64,000 nucleotides of DNA from Thermovibrio guaymasensis (GTDB lineage: Bacteria; Aquificota; Aquificia; Desulfurobacteriales; Desulfurobacteriaceae): positions 124,001 to 188,000 of the forward strand of contig NZ_RBIE01000002.1 in the NCBI RefSeq assembly GCF_003633715.1, in the 5' to 3' direction. A program made the position numbers and the translations under genes. This document shows positions 9,436 through 19,089 of the stretch, in pieces (positions within the stretch are counted from its first letter, which is position 1; the number at the start of each line of letters is the position of its first letter). A model generated the notes under the pieces. The model was not told the origin of the DNA and ran no database searches. It saw nothing but the letters and a program-made list of their open reading frames with translations.

Positions 9436-10106
9436 TGACCAGAGACAGAGTTTTACTTCAACTTTTAAGGAACTTACTTGAAGAAATAACTGAGAAGTAC
9501 AACTCTTTACTCCAGTTAAAAGAAAAGCAGGCAAAGGAATTCTTCAACTTAGCCACTAAAGACCCTTTAACTTCCCTTTACAACAGGTACTTCTTCTTTG
9601 ATTTCCTGAAAGCCTCCATCTTAAGAATTCAGAGGGAGGAGGAGTTTGGCAAAAAAATTGCCTTAGTCTTTATTGACATTGACAACTTCAAACAGGTTAA
9701 CGACCTCTTCGGCCATGAAAAGGGAGATATCCTACTGAAAGAGATAGCAGAGTTCTTTAAAAGGGAGATAAGGAAATCAGACATTATTGCCCGGTTCGGG
9801 GGAGATGAGTTTGTAGTTCTCTTTGAAGGAGTTGACATAACTAAGGAGTCCATAAAGGAAAGGTTTGAGAGGATAAGGAAAAAGTTCAACGATTACTTTA
9901 AAGAGTATCAAGTTTCCTTCAGCTACGGAATTGCCTTATTTCCAGATGAACTCCCAAATTGGGAAGATAAAAGCATCTCAGACATCCAGAAATACTTAAT
10001 AAAACTGGCCGATGATAGAATGTATAAGGATAAGCTCTTAAGGAGAGAGAAAATTTCAGGAGGGAGAGATGGAGCTCTCAGTTCTAATAGGGGGGGAAGC
10101 AGGTGA
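9435..10106 (+). CDS. Diguanylate cyclase (GGDEF), soluble
   Basis: About 223 residues: an N-terminal coiled coil (~1-40) followed by a complete GGDEF domain starting at the typical DPLTSLYNRYFF. The active site RFGGDEF is intact, and an inhibitory RxxD site (RKSD) lies five residues before it, so the enzyme should make c-di-GMP with product inhibition. There is no membrane segment or sensor of its own; the FIST protein that overlaps its start is the natural partner. ATG 9435 (TGATG overlap) is preferred to the GTG at 9432. The last 38 bases overlap the next gene, whose ribosome site lies inside this one. Confidence 0.92.
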   Translation: MTRDRVLLQLLRNLLEEITEKYNSLLQLKEKQAKEFFNLATKDPLTSLYNRYFFFDFLKASILRIQREEEFGKKIALVFIDIDNFKQVNDLFGHEKGDILLKEIAEFFKREIRKSDIIARFGGDEFVVLFEGVDITKESIKERFERIRKKFNDYFKEYQVSFSYGIALFPDELPNWEDKSISDIQKYLIKLADDRMYKDKLLRREKISGGRDGALSSNRGGSR

Positions 10107-11691
10107 AGGAGTTAAAGAGTCTGCTAACCTTTTCTCAAGAGTTTTAACAAACATAGGCTACAGCGTATTTACCTACCACGACTACTCTTCACTGATAAGG
10201 GGAGGACACAATTTCTCAATAGTAAGGTTTTCAAACGAGGACGTATTTGCTCCCGTTAAGAAAGTTGACTACATTGTAGCCCTTGACTCAAAGAGCTTGG
10301 AAAAGCACAGAGAAAACGCTAAGGAAAATACAAAGTGGATAGTTGATTCAGAACTTCCGGGAAACGTTAAAGTCCCCTTTAGGAAACTGGCAAAAGGAGT
10401 AAAGAGGAGCTCTGCCATCTTGGGAGCTCTCTTAAAGACCTTCAAAATTCCTTACGAAGAAGGGCTGAGCGTCCTAAGGGAACTTCCCGACTACCAGGAG
10501 AACGAAAGGATCTTCCTTCAGGCGTACGAGATCGCAGAGGAAATAGAGGAGCTGGTTGAAGTTGAAGGGATAAAGGGAGACTACATATCTGGAAGTGAAG
10601 CTATTGCCCTTGGGGCAGTTGACGGAGGGTTAAAAATCTACATAGCCTACCCGATGACGCCGGCCTCTCCCGTTCTTCACTTCTTAGCTTCTCACAAAAG
10701 GGAACTTGGAATAAAGGTCGTTCAACCTGAGAACGAAATAGGAGCAATAAACATGGTTCTAGGGGCAGCTTACGCTGGAGGAAGGGCAATGACAGGAACT
10801 TCCGGTGGAGGTTTTGCCCTTATGACAGAGACCTTAAGCCTTGCAGGAATGAGCGAAACTCCAGTTGTTATATACGAGGCCCAGAGGGGAGCTCCCTCAA
10901 CAGGCGTTCCAACCTACACTGAACAGTCAGACCTGCTCTTTGCCCTCTTTGCAGGCCACGGAGACTTCCCCAGGATAGTCCTTGCCCCTTCAGATGCAAA
11001 GGAGAGCTACCTCTTCTCAAGGAAGGCAATGAACCTAGCGTGGAAGTTTCAAACTCCCGTGATAATTCTTTCAAGTAAGAACGTTGCAGAGAGCTTCTTC
11101 ACTCAAGAGATAAAGAGGGAAAAGCTAGTTGAGGAGCCAAAGCTGTGGAACGGAGAGGGAGAGTACAGGAGGTACGAAATAACAGACGATGGAGTATCCC
11201 CCCTAGCGTTTCCCGGAACCAAGGGAGCAGTTGTTAAGTTCAACAGCTACGAACACGACCCCTTCGGAATAACGACGGAAGAACCGGTTGAAATTAACCG
11301 TATGAAGGAAAAGAGGGAGAGGAAGAGGAGAACAGTTGAAGAGTTCGTAAGGAACGACAAAGAGTCTGTATCGGTAGGAGGAGACTTAAGTTCCGATAGG
11401 GTCATACTAACTTGGGGGGAGAACTGGGGAGTTTGCTGTGAAGTTGGGGATGAGCTGGGCTTTAAGGTCGTAAAGCCAAACTACCTTGAACCTTTCCCTT
11501 CTGAAAGGCTAAAGGAGGAAATAGGAAAGGCTAAAGAGCTAACCGTTGTGGAGCTCTCAATATCGGGACAGTTTGAGAAACTCCTTAACCTTTACGGAAT
11601 AAAGGCAAACAGTAGGTTCAGGAAGTACGACACAAGGCCCATATTTAAAGAAGAGCTAAAGGAGTTCTTGGGAGGGAGAGATGGAGCTTAA
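10069..11691 (+). CDS. 2-oxoacid:ferredoxin oxidoreductase, fused gamma-alpha subunit (two-subunit type)
   Basis: A 540-residue chain. Residues ~1-165 are the gamma domain (LIGGEAGEGVKESANL, SLIRGGHNFSIVRF). The rest is the alpha (pyrimidine plus transketolase-C) domain, with the substrate motif YPMTP, PENEIGAINMVLGAAYAGGRAMTGTSGGG and EAQRGAPSTGVPTYTEQ. With the beta subunit behind it, it forms the compact two-subunit enzyme that oxidises or reductively carboxylates 2-oxoacids with ferredoxin and CoA. Which 2-oxoacid is used is not clear from the sequence. The ribosome site GGAGGGAGAG lies within the GGDEF gene. It overlaps the beta gene by 11 bases. Confidence 0.93.
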   Translation: MELSVLIGGEAGEGVKESANLFSRVLTNIGYSVFTYHDYSSLIRGGHNFSIVRFSNEDVFAPVKKVDYIVALDSKSLEKHRENAKENTKWIVDSELPGNVKVPFRKLAKGVKRSSAILGALLKTFKIPYEEGLSVLRELPDYQENERIFLQAYEIAEEIEELVEVEGIKGDYISGSEAIALGAVDGGLKIYIAYPMTPASPVLHFLASHKRELGIKVVQPENEIGAINMVLGAAYAGGRAMTGTSGGGFALMTETLSLAGMSETPVVIYEAQRGAPSTGVPTYTEQSDLLFALFAGHGDFPRIVLAPSDAKESYLFSRKAMNLAWKFQTPVIILSSKNVAESFFTQEIKREKLVEEPKLWNGEGEYRRYEITDDGVSPLAFPGTKGAVVKFNSYEHDPFGITTEEPVEINRMKEKRERKRRTVEEFVRNDKESVSVGGDLSSDRVILTWGENWGVCCEVGDELGFKVVKPNYLEPFPSERLKEEIGKAKELTVVELSISGQFEKLLNLYGIKANSRFRKYDTRPIFKEELKEFLGGRDGA

Positions 11692-12487
11692 AACTTACGC
11701 AGAGAATACGTGGTGTCCCGGCTGTGGAAACTTCGGAATACTGAAGGCCTTTGAGGAGGCAGTTAAGGAGCTCTCCTCCGAAATACCGGTTGAAAACTTT
11801 GTAGTAGCCTCAGGAATAGGGTGCCACGGGAAAATAGCAGACTACCTAAACCTAAACAGCTTCTACTCAATACACGGAAGGGCACTAAGTAATTTGGAGG
11901 GAGCAAAGCTTATAAAGGGTAAACTCGTGTGCGTCGGCTTTGTAGGAGATGGAGATATCTACGCAGAGGGAATCTCCCACCTTATCTTCGCAGCAAAGAG
12001 GAACGTAGATATAACTGCAGTGGTCCACGATAACAGGTCTTACAGCCTTACAACCGGCCAGTTTACCCCCACCTCCCCTTCCCGCTTCAAAGGGAAGTCA
12101 ACGCCTGAGGGCCCGCCAGAAGACCCCATGAACCCAGTAGCCCTAATGCTCTCAGCAGGAGCAACTTTTGTTGCAAGGGGATTTTCAGGAGACATCCAGC
12201 ACCTTAAATGGCTCTTTAAAGAGGCCGTAAAACACAGAGGTTTCTCTTTCATAGACGTCCTTCAACCCTGCGTCTCCTTCTTTAACACTTTTCCCTTTTA
12301 CAGGAAACACTGCTACAAGCTTGAAGATGAAGGACACGACTTTACAGACTTTGAAAAGGCGATGGAAAAGGCAAGGGAGTGGGACTACAACAGGGACGAT
12401 GAAGACGTAAGGATTCCCATCGGGATTTTCTACAAAGTTCAAAAGCCAACTTATGAGGAGAGAGTAAACATTAAAGATAGCGAATAA
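11681..12487 (+). CDS. 2-oxoacid:ferredoxin oxidoreductase, beta subunit (two-subunit type)
   Basis: A 268-residue thiamine-diphosphate subunit. Cluster ligands are visible as WCPGCGNFG, GIGCHGK and LQPCVSF, enough for the single [4Fe-4S] of two-subunit enzymes. The ThDP/Mg motif is GDGD (FVGDGDIYAEG) with the later N of HDNRSYSLTTGQ. There is no separate ferredoxin (delta) subunit, so electrons leave through this single cluster to a free ferredoxin. The 3' end overlaps the convergent orphan gene by 17 bases. A second, four-subunit set lies at 35933-38803. Confidence 0.93.
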   Translation: MELKTYAENTWCPGCGNFGILKAFEEAVKELSSEIPVENFVVASGIGCHGKIADYLNLNSFYSIHGRALSNLEGAKLIKGKLVCVGFVGDGDIYAEGISHLIFAAKRNVDITAVVHDNRSYSLTTGQFTPTSPSRFKGKSTPEGPPEDPMNPVALMLSAGATFVARGFSGDIQHLKWLFKEAVKHRGFSFIDVLQPCVSFFNTFPFYRKHCYKLEDEGHDFTDFEKAMEKAREWDYNRDDEDVRIPIGIFYKVQKPTYEERVNIKDSE

Positions 12488-13253
12488 AGTCTTCAACAGT
12501 AATGATTTCAAAGTGGAGCTCCCTCCTTCCACATTCACGAACGTACTGGAGGGCGAGCTCCCTGCACCTTTTTAAGTCCACATCTGGAGCAAAGCTGGCA
12601 AGGTAAACTCTAACCTCTCTGAAAAAGAAAGATAGGAAGCGTCCAAGCTGATTAAGGTACATAACCTTCTCCCTTACCTTCCTCCCCCTCTCACCACCCC
12701 TTAAACCAAGCTCAAGGAAGAACTGGACGTTTCCCTTACACTCGTACCCTTCAACGTAACCTTTTCCCCAGAATACGACGTCAAGGTTCTTATTTGAAAG
12801 TACCCTGTTTTTGCACCTAATCTCAACCCTTTTCCTGTTAACCATAGGTTGACAGTGCATAGACGTAAGCTCAACTTTCTCTTTACTAACCGGTCCCAGA
12901 TGGTAGACGAGCTCTTCAAACAACCTACCTTTCCTGAGGGCTATAAGGTCATCCTGGGGAATAGGCTTTCCGGAGGAGTTTTCAGACTGCCTCAGGAAGA
13001 AGTTCTCTATAAGGTGCCAAAGAGCATTCCTCTCACCTGAAGAAATTGGAAGGGAAGAAAGGAACTCTTCCTTCCTCTCCTTTCTGAACCTGTAAAACTC
13101 ACTTAAGTGATCAACCTCTTGAAAGAAGCGGGCAATTGTGGATATTACAGAGAGCCTATCCTCTCTCCTTAAACAGCTTAAAAAGAGGGCAAGCTCCTTA
13201 ACGGGCTCCCCCAAAAACCTCTCAACGTCAACGTAGCAGCTAAATATTGCCAT
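12471..13253 (-). CDS. Orphan protein with a PD-(D/E)XK nuclease-like core
   Basis: I do not recognise a named family. The 260-residue soluble protein has a helical N-terminal half, then the sequence of elements typical of the restriction-endonuclease fold: a helix with acidic residues (KGRLFEELVYHLG, ~108-120), a strand ending in Asp158 (NLDVVFW), and a strand with E170-C-K172 (VEGYECKGN), then a long helix. This order D...ExK is the nuclease core, but the assignment rests on motif reading only. Its ATG overlaps the flgL stop (TAATG), so it is cotranscribed with flagellar genes. A motility role cannot be excluded. Confidence 0.55.
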   Translation of the reverse strand: MAIFSCYVDVERFLGEPVKELALFLSCLRREDRLSVISTIARFFQEVDHLSEFYRFRKERKEEFLSSLPISSGERNALWHLIENFFLRQSENSSGKPIPQDDLIALRKGRLFEELVYHLGPVSKEKVELTSMHCQPMVNRKRVEIRCKNRVLSNKNLDVVFWGKGYVEGYECKGNVQFFLELGLRGGERGRKVREKVMYLNQLGRFLSFFFREVRVYLASFAPDVDLKRCRELALQYVRECGRRELHFEIITVEDFIRYL

Positions 13254-14191
13254 TACTTTAAAAAGTTAAGTATAGAGATGTTCTGAACGTTTGAAATTGC
13301 CGCAAGGAGAGCTTGATATGCCGTCTTAGCCTTTTCATACTCTGCTATAGCTTTAGGGTAGTCTGTATCTGTTAACTCTGAGTTCAGCTCTCTCAACCTT
13401 AAAGACATTGATTCATTTTGAACCTTTAGATCAGAGGTAACCCTTCGCTTAGTTCCCAAAATTGAACGGTACTCCATCATCCTTGATAGGGCAGCATCAA
13501 AAGCATCTAGGAGCTTCATACTCTTAGTTCCATCTCCGAGGTCAACCGATATCTCCTGAGTATGGAGGTCATTTAAATTGCCAGACTGAATAATCTCAAT
13601 GACTTTATCCAGAACCTCAACTGCAAGAACTCTATTTGAAACCTTATTAACTGCAAAGTAATTCTCGCCGTTAAAGTTCGTATTCTGCTCAACCCCAGGG
13701 GCAATTGGAACTGTCGTCTCCTGGGCTGAACCTTGATAGGTTCCATCAGAGGAAAAGGGAGGAGTTTGAGTTTTAACTCCCCCAAACAGGTAAGAGTCAC
13801 CGACTTTAACGTTTCCAAGTTTAATAACGTAATTCTTTAAACTCTCAAAGTAATCGGCAAGGGTCTTTGCATCATCCTGAGTAATAGTACCGGTGTTTAA
13901 AAGCTGTATAAACTTTACTCTGGCCTCCTGAAGGACGTTAATTGCAGAGTTTACCGTTGACTCAGCAGAGTCTAGGAAAGAGGAGATAATATCTATATTC
14001 TTATTCAGCCTATCAAGTCTCTCTGAAAAGCGCTTTAACCTTAAGGAGCGTGCAAAGTCAACGGGGCTATCTGAGGGAGCTAGTATGGACTTTCCGGAGG
14101 AAAGCTCTTCCGTCTTCCTCGTAAGCTGAGTATTCCTCTGCCTATCATACTTAACTAAGATGTCATAGATCAGGTCGCCTGAAACCCTCAT
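13253..14191 (-). CDS. flgL: Flagellar hook-filament junction protein FlgL (HAP3)
   Basis: A 312-residue flagellin-like junction protein. The N-terminal helix (MRVSGDLIYDILVKYDRQRN, LSSGKSILAPSDSPVDFARSLRLK) and C-terminal coiled helix (YPKAIAEYEKAKTAYQALLAAISNVQNISILNFL) are the paired D0/D1 regions shared by flagellin and FlgL. The middle is variable. It is exported through the flagellar type III system without a cleaved signal and sits between FlgK and the filament. It follows flgK by two bases, in the usual flgN-flgK-flgL order. Confidence 0.93.
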   Translation of the reverse strand: MRVSGDLIYDILVKYDRQRNTQLTRKTEELSSGKSILAPSDSPVDFARSLRLKRFSERLDRLNKNIDIISSFLDSAESTVNSAINVLQEARVKFIQLLNTGTITQDDAKTLADYFESLKNYVIKLGNVKVGDSYLFGGVKTQTPPFSSDGTYQGSAQETTVPIAPGVEQNTNFNGENYFAVNKVSNRVLAVEVLDKVIEIIQSGNLNDLHTQEISVDLGDGTKSMKLLDAFDAALSRMMEYRSILGTKRRVTSDLKVQNESMSLRLRELNSELTDTDYPKAIAEYEKAKTAYQALLAAISNVQNISILNFLK

Positions 14192-14193
14192 GA

Positions 14194-15540
14194 CTACCTC
14201 ACCATTCCAAGGACTGTTTCAAGGAGTTCATCGGAAACCGTTACAACCCTTGCTGCCGCCTGATAAGCCTTCTGAAACTTAGTAAGTTTAATCATTTCTT
14301 CATCAACGTTGACTCCAGAAAGCTCCTTTACCTTCTCCTTAACTGCATTAAACCTCAAGGTGCTGTTTTCGTAAAGATTTTTCACACTTGCAACTTTAGA
14401 ACCGAGGGCTGAAACTATTTCACTTGCGTAGAACTCCCCAAAGCTCAAATCGTTCAGCTCAGAAAACTTCTCCTGCCCGAGCGCTATAAGGGCTTTAACG
14501 TTTTCGTTATCGGCATTCAAGTTTGAAGTAGAGGATGCAGCGGCTAACTTCTTTGGATCGTCAAAGGCCAAAACGATATTTGAAGCATCTACAGGCTGAC
14601 CGTTATCTGAGGTAAAAAGATCACCTCCTTTGTTAGCGTAAAGGTCATAGCCTGCTTTATGCTGCTGGTTTACCTTTTCGGCAAATACTGAGGTAAACTT
14701 ATTCAGCCTACTCTTCCACTCCTCAACCAAACCGATTCCGGAGAGAATTCCACCTATTGAGCCCTTTTTTAAGGAAGAAGAGATGTCACTACCGTTAACC
14801 TTTAAGTGAATTCCACTACTGTCCCTATCAGCCGAAACCTTAAAGGCCCTATCCTTCAGAACGAGGGCAAAACCTTTGGCGGTATAGAGGTTAACAGTTC
14901 CATCTTCGTTAAAAGTAACCTTTGTCTCTATAAAAGAGCTTATCTCCTCTATGAGCTTATCCCTCTGATCTAAGTACTGGTTGTAAGTTGGAGAACCTTT
15001 AGATAGAGGAATAAATTTGTTAACTTGAGATAGTTCTTTTAAAAGCTGATTAAGCCTGTCAACGCTATTAAGGAGTTTTCCGTAGTAAGTTTCCCCTATC
15101 TCCTCCAAGGAACTGTAACTCTGCCTTATTCTTCCTATCAAGGTTCGTGCAGCCCCTAAGAAACTCTCCCTTGCTGCAATATCATCAGGGTTAAGGGCCA
15201 CATCGTGAAGGGAGGAGAAGAAATAGTTTAAAGCTTCACTAAAGCCACTTCCAGTTGCATCGTTAAATACAGACTCTATTTGAGAGAGAATTGTGCTTTC
15301 CTGAGAATAGGCCTCCCTTTCCTGATTAGCACTTACGTACTGTTTAAAGAGAGCCCTGCTGAATACCCTACGGAGCTCCTCAACTGAAACTCCAGATCCG
15401 GGAACATCGGCAAATACAGGTTCTTCCCTGGAGTAACCTTCAGTGTAGGAGTTATTGATGTTCTTCGTCGTAGAGTTTACGGCAATTCTGTTTGATAGCA
15501 GGGCCTGGCTTGCTATTGAGAGAGCTCCAAAGAGAGACAT
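14194..15540 (-). CDS. flgK: Flagellar hook-associated protein FlgK (HAP1)
   Basis: 448 residues from the ATG at 15540, which gives the standard FlgK start MSLFGALSIASQALL; upstream in-frame GTGs at 15546 and 15543 are less likely. The rod/hook signature NTTKNINNSYTEGYSRE (with N for the usual A in 'ANTNT') and YVSANQEREAYSQE are at the N-terminus. The C-terminus has the conserved GVNVDEEMIKLTKFQKAYQAAARVVTVSDELLETVL helix, here cited in parts: DEEMIKLTKFQ and YQAAARV. It forms the first ring at the hook-filament junction. The short length (~450) suggests a reduced middle domain. Confidence 0.93.
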   Translation of the reverse strand: MSLFGALSIASQALLSNRIAVNSTTKNINNSYTEGYSREEPVFADVPGSGVSVEELRRVFSRALFKQYVSANQEREAYSQESTILSQIESVFNDATGSGFSEALNYFFSSLHDVALNPDDIAARESFLGAARTLIGRIRQSYSSLEEIGETYYGKLLNSVDRLNQLLKELSQVNKFIPLSKGSPTYNQYLDQRDKLIEEISSFIETKVTFNEDGTVNLYTAKGFALVLKDRAFKVSADRDSSGIHLKVNGSDISSSLKKGSIGGILSGIGLVEEWKSRLNKFTSVFAEKVNQQHKAGYDLYANKGGDLFTSDNGQPVDASNIVLAFDDPKKLAAASSTSNLNADNENVKALIALGQEKFSELNDLSFGEFYASEIVSALGSKVASVKNLYENSTLRFNAVKEKVKELSGVNVDEEMIKLTKFQKAYQAAARVVTVSDELLETVLGMVR

Positions 15541-15590
15541 CACCACCTCTCAAACCTTTTTAACCATTATCGGAGATAACCTTGTTAAGT

Positions 15591-15920
15591 TTAAACTTTT
15601 CTCTTAAAGAAAGAAGTCTTCCCTGACGGAGTGTAAGTTTCCCCCGAAGAAGGGAAAAGTTCCTTAAAGAGCTCCTCTATAAAGGTAATGTTGCTAAGTA
15701 AAAGAGCCTTCACAGACTCTTGAATCTCCTTAATCTCCCTAACAATCTCCTCAAAAGGTTTAATCTCCTCTAAATCGTACTGGGAAAGTTTCGTTAAAAG
15801 TTTCCTCTTTTCCTCCTGAAGGGATAGGAACTCCTCTGGATCTCCCTGAGGGAATTTTATTAGGAGTTCCCTCTCTCTTTGGCAAACTCTTTTTAACTCC
15901 TCCAAAGTTTCCTTAACCAT
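15591..15920 (-). CDS. flgN: FlgN-like export chaperone
   Basis: A 109-residue, all-helical, charged protein (ETLEELKRVCQRERELLIKF, EEKRKLLTKLSQYDLEEIKP) just before flgK. FlgN proteins are small helical chaperones that keep FlgK and FlgL soluble and bring them to the export gate. The assignment rests on size, helicity and position; the family has little sequence conservation. It starts two bases after the PilZ gene and is followed by a 50-base gap before flgK. Confidence 0.7.
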   Translation of the reverse strand: MVKETLEELKRVCQRERELLIKFPQGDPEEFLSLQEEKRKLLTKLSQYDLEEIKPFEEIVREIKEIQESVKALLLSNITFIEELFKELFPSSGETYTPSGKTSFFKRKV

Positions 15921-15922
15921 AA

Positions 15923-16588
15923 CTACTCCACTAAATCCCTTATTTTACTTAAAATTTCCTTCTGCCTTGCCATAACGTAATCTCTCAAGAGTTTCTTCTC
16001 CCTCTCTCTAATTGAAAACTTTATACCAAACCTGTTCTTATCTCCCAGCGGCTCTGAAGAAACTACTTTACCCTCTAAAAGGAGTTCTCCTCTAGGGAGA
16101 ATCAACTTCGATTTTATAGGCTCTCCTACTTTTAAAAAGCCTTTTTCTCCAACAACTCCTACTCCTTCCTCTGAAATATCCCTAACCGGGAGAGCAATTT
16201 CTTCTCCGCTTTCAGAAAGGAGGTAGAACTTTACCGGAAGCTTTTCAGACGTAGTAACTCTAACAATCTGTCTGCCAAACCTAGGATCGGAAAAGGGTTT
16301 AGGAAAAGTGGTCTCAATGAAGGAATTTCCATAGTAAGTAACATCGGCACCGAGAAGCCTCTTTTCCTTGTAGAGAGGGTCGTTAAAGTAAAAGAAGAAC
16401 TTCCCATCGTCTGAAGCAGTAAGGTAAAGCTTAGGGTTATATTCCCACTGAAGGAAATTTTCATCAAAATCAAGGAGTTTCGTCTTTACCCTTATTGGGA
16501 GCTCTTGGTAAAAGCCTATAACCTCCACAGGTACTTCCTTTTCCTTAAGCTCGCTTAACCAGTTAAAAATCCTATTCTTTACTTCCAA
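15923..16588 (-). CDS. PilZ-domain protein, YcgR-like
   Basis: 221 residues: an N-terminal YcgR-N-like beta domain (~1-105) and a C-terminal PilZ domain. The c-di-GMP-binding elements are visible: R-Q-I-V-R (RxxxR) at the domain junction and D-I-S-E-E-G (the D/NxSxxG motif). YcgR-type proteins bind c-di-GMP and brake or re-bias the flagellar motor. The position directly before flgN-flgK-flgL supports motility control, and the GGDEF enzyme at 9435 and the HD-GYP protein at 31650 are candidate suppliers and removers of the ligand. The start codon is read from 16588, near GGGGGAGG. Confidence 0.88.
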   Translation of the reverse strand: MEVKNRIFNWLSELKEKEVPVEVIGFYQELPIRVKTKLLDFDENFLQWEYNPKLYLTASDDGKFFFYFNDPLYKEKRLLGADVTYYGNSFIETTFPKPFSDPRFGRQIVRVTTSEKLPVKFYLLSESGEEIALPVRDISEEGVGVVGEKGFLKVGEPIKSKLILPRGELLLEGKVVSSEPLGDKNRFGIKFSIREREKKLLRDYVMARQKEILSKIRDLVE

Positions 16589-16602
16589 TTTTTACCTCCC
16601 CC

Positions 16603-16631
16603 TTGCCAAATTCCAAATATTGTCCTAAATT
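16603..16631 (+). promoter_or_regulatory. Promoter of the tRNA-Pro/tRNA-Arg unit
   Basis: TTGCCA (16603-16608), an exact 17-base spacer and TAAATT (16626-16631), ending 15 bases before the mature 5' end of tRNA-Pro. The tRNAs are on the opposite strand to both flanking genes and need their own promoter. Confidence 0.6.
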
Positions 16632-16646
16632 TTTCAGCGTCAGGTT

Positions 16647-16724
16647 CGGGGCATAGCTCAGCTTGGTTAGAGCGCGTGCCTTGGGAGCACGAGGTCGCCC
16701 GTTCAAATCGGGCTGCCCCGACCA
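16647..16724 (+). tRNA. tRNA-Pro (anticodon TGG)
   Basis: A full cloverleaf can be drawn by hand: acceptor CGGGGCA/TGCCCCG, D stem GCTC/GAGC, anticodon stem CGTGC/GCACG with loop CTTGGGA (anticodon TGG at 16682-16684), T stem GCCCG/CGGGC with loop TTCAAAT, discriminator A and an encoded CCA end. Confidence 0.97.
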
Positions 16725-16750
16725 TTTTACATCCCTCCTAAAATTCCCAA

Positions 16751-17573
<823 letters not shown>

Positions 17574-17577
<4 letters not shown>

Positions 17578-18503
17578 AACCTTAAAGTACTCCTAAATCC
17601 CATATCCCTAATTAACTGAGCATCGTCTTTTAGACTCCTTCCCTTCGTTGTAAGGTAGTTGCCTACCATCAGAGAATCAACAACGAGTAGGGCTAGAGAC
17701 TGGAGCTCCCTTAAGTTAAACTCCCTCCCACCGCAAACCCTTATTTGAGCTTTAGGAAGGGCAAACCTTAAAGCAACTAAAATCTTTAAACACTTTAAAG
17801 GTGTAAGGTAATTAGCGTTTTCTAGAGGAGTCCCTTTAATCGGATGGAGGAAATTTACAGGAACAGAGTCAACGTTGATGTCTTTTAAAGTCCCTATTAG
17901 AGAAACGACATCATCCTCTCCCTCTCCCAAACCAAAAATCCCGCCACAACAAACCGAAAGTCCGACTTCCTTTGCCCTTAGAACCGTTTTTAACCTGTCC
18001 TCCCACCTCTGAACCGTAGATATTTTGGGATAGAACTCTCGGGACGTTTCAAGGTTGTGGTGATAACGGTCAAGTCCACACTCTTTTAAGAACCTCAACT
18101 CCTCTTTACCGATTTGGCCAAGGGAAGCACATATCTTAAAGCTACTACTTTCTCCCTTTAATTTCTCAATAACGCGTCCTAAAATCCTTAAATCTTCTTT
18201 AGTTGGAAAAATACCGCTTATTACAAAGCTAAACCTGCTTATTCCAAGATTAAAAACCTCTTTCGCTCTAGAGTAGAGTTCCTTTTCATCTAGAAGAGGA
18301 TAGGTCTTTATAGGTATCTTAAACTTTGAAGACTGAGCGCAAAATTTACAGTCTGAAGGACACTTACCGCTCTTTGCGTTTAAAATTGCACAGGTCTCAA
18401 TTGAATCTCCAAAGTTTTGAAGTTTTAAATTAAAAGATTTTAAAAGTAAAGGGTAAAACTCTTTTAGTGAACTTCTTAGAACTTTTAGGATTTCCTCTTT
18501 CAC
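17574..18503 (-). CDS. bioB: Biotin synthase
   Basis: A 309-residue radical-SAM enzyme that inserts sulfur into dethiobiotin. The SAM cluster motif CPSDCKFCAQSS (CxxxCxxC) is intact. Ligands of the auxiliary [2Fe-2S] cluster are visible as FKICASLG, the C of FLKECGLDRYHHNLETS, GLSVCCGGIFGLGE, and the Arg in QIRVCGGRE. NFLHPIKGTPL and the C-terminal MVGNYLTTKGR are also typical. It overlaps mglA before it and ydcF after it. bioA is at 38912. The synthesis genes are scattered rather than in one operon. Confidence 0.96.
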
Positions 18504-19081
18504 GACTTTATTTTCTTCAAAACCTGTCTTGTTATTTCTTTAAAGGTTTCAAGAACACCCACCCCTTTTGTAGCAATTGCTTCAAAGTCAGGTCTGCCCC
18601 ATCTATTAAGGTCTGCCCGCAGCTTTTCAACAGACAAAACGTTAGGAAGGTCTCTCTTGTTGTACTGGAAAACAAGAGGTATTTCTTCAATATTAATTTC
18701 ATAATCCTTCAAGTTTTCAAGCATATCATCAAGAGTATCTAAATTTGCATCGTGTCTCTCTTCTTGAGAATCAGCAACAAAAACAATACCGTCAACCCCC
18801 TTTAAAATCAACTTCCTGCTTGCCTGATAGATAATCTGCCCTGGAGTCGTATACAGATGAAACCTTACTTTAAATCCTCTAACGTTTGAAACCTCAATGG
18901 GAACGAAATCAAAGAAGAGAGTTCTCTCTGTTTCAGTAGCAAGAGTTATCATTTCACCCTTATTTTCAGGTTTTATGTGATCGTAAATCCATTTTATATT
19001 AGTCGTCTTTCCCGACAGTCCCGGACCGTAATAGACTATCTTACAGTTAATTTCTTTAGTAGCAAAATTTATAAACGGCAT
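18500..19081 (-). CDS. mglA: MglA-like small Ras-type GTPase
   Basis: 193 residues. The P-loop is GPGLSGKTT, the switch region carries TTPGQ (YTTPGQIIYQASRKLIL), the base-specificity motif is NKRD, and G5 is ATKG. MglA is a bacterial Ras-like switch that sets cell polarity and places motility machinery at the leading pole. MglB, its GAP/exchange partner, lies directly upstream. The N-terminus MPFINFATKEINCKIVYYG matches the family. Confidence 0.92.
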   Translation of the reverse strand: MPFINFATKEINCKIVYYGPGLSGKTTNIKWIYDHIKPENKGEMITLATETERTLFFDFVPIEVSNVRGFKVRFHLYTTPGQIIYQASRKLILKGVDGIVFVADSQEERHDANLDTLDDMLENLKDYEINIEEIPLVFQYNKRDLPNVLSVEKLRADLNRWGRPDFEAIATKGVGVLETFKEITRQVLKKIKS

Positions 19082-19089
19082 CTAAGCTC

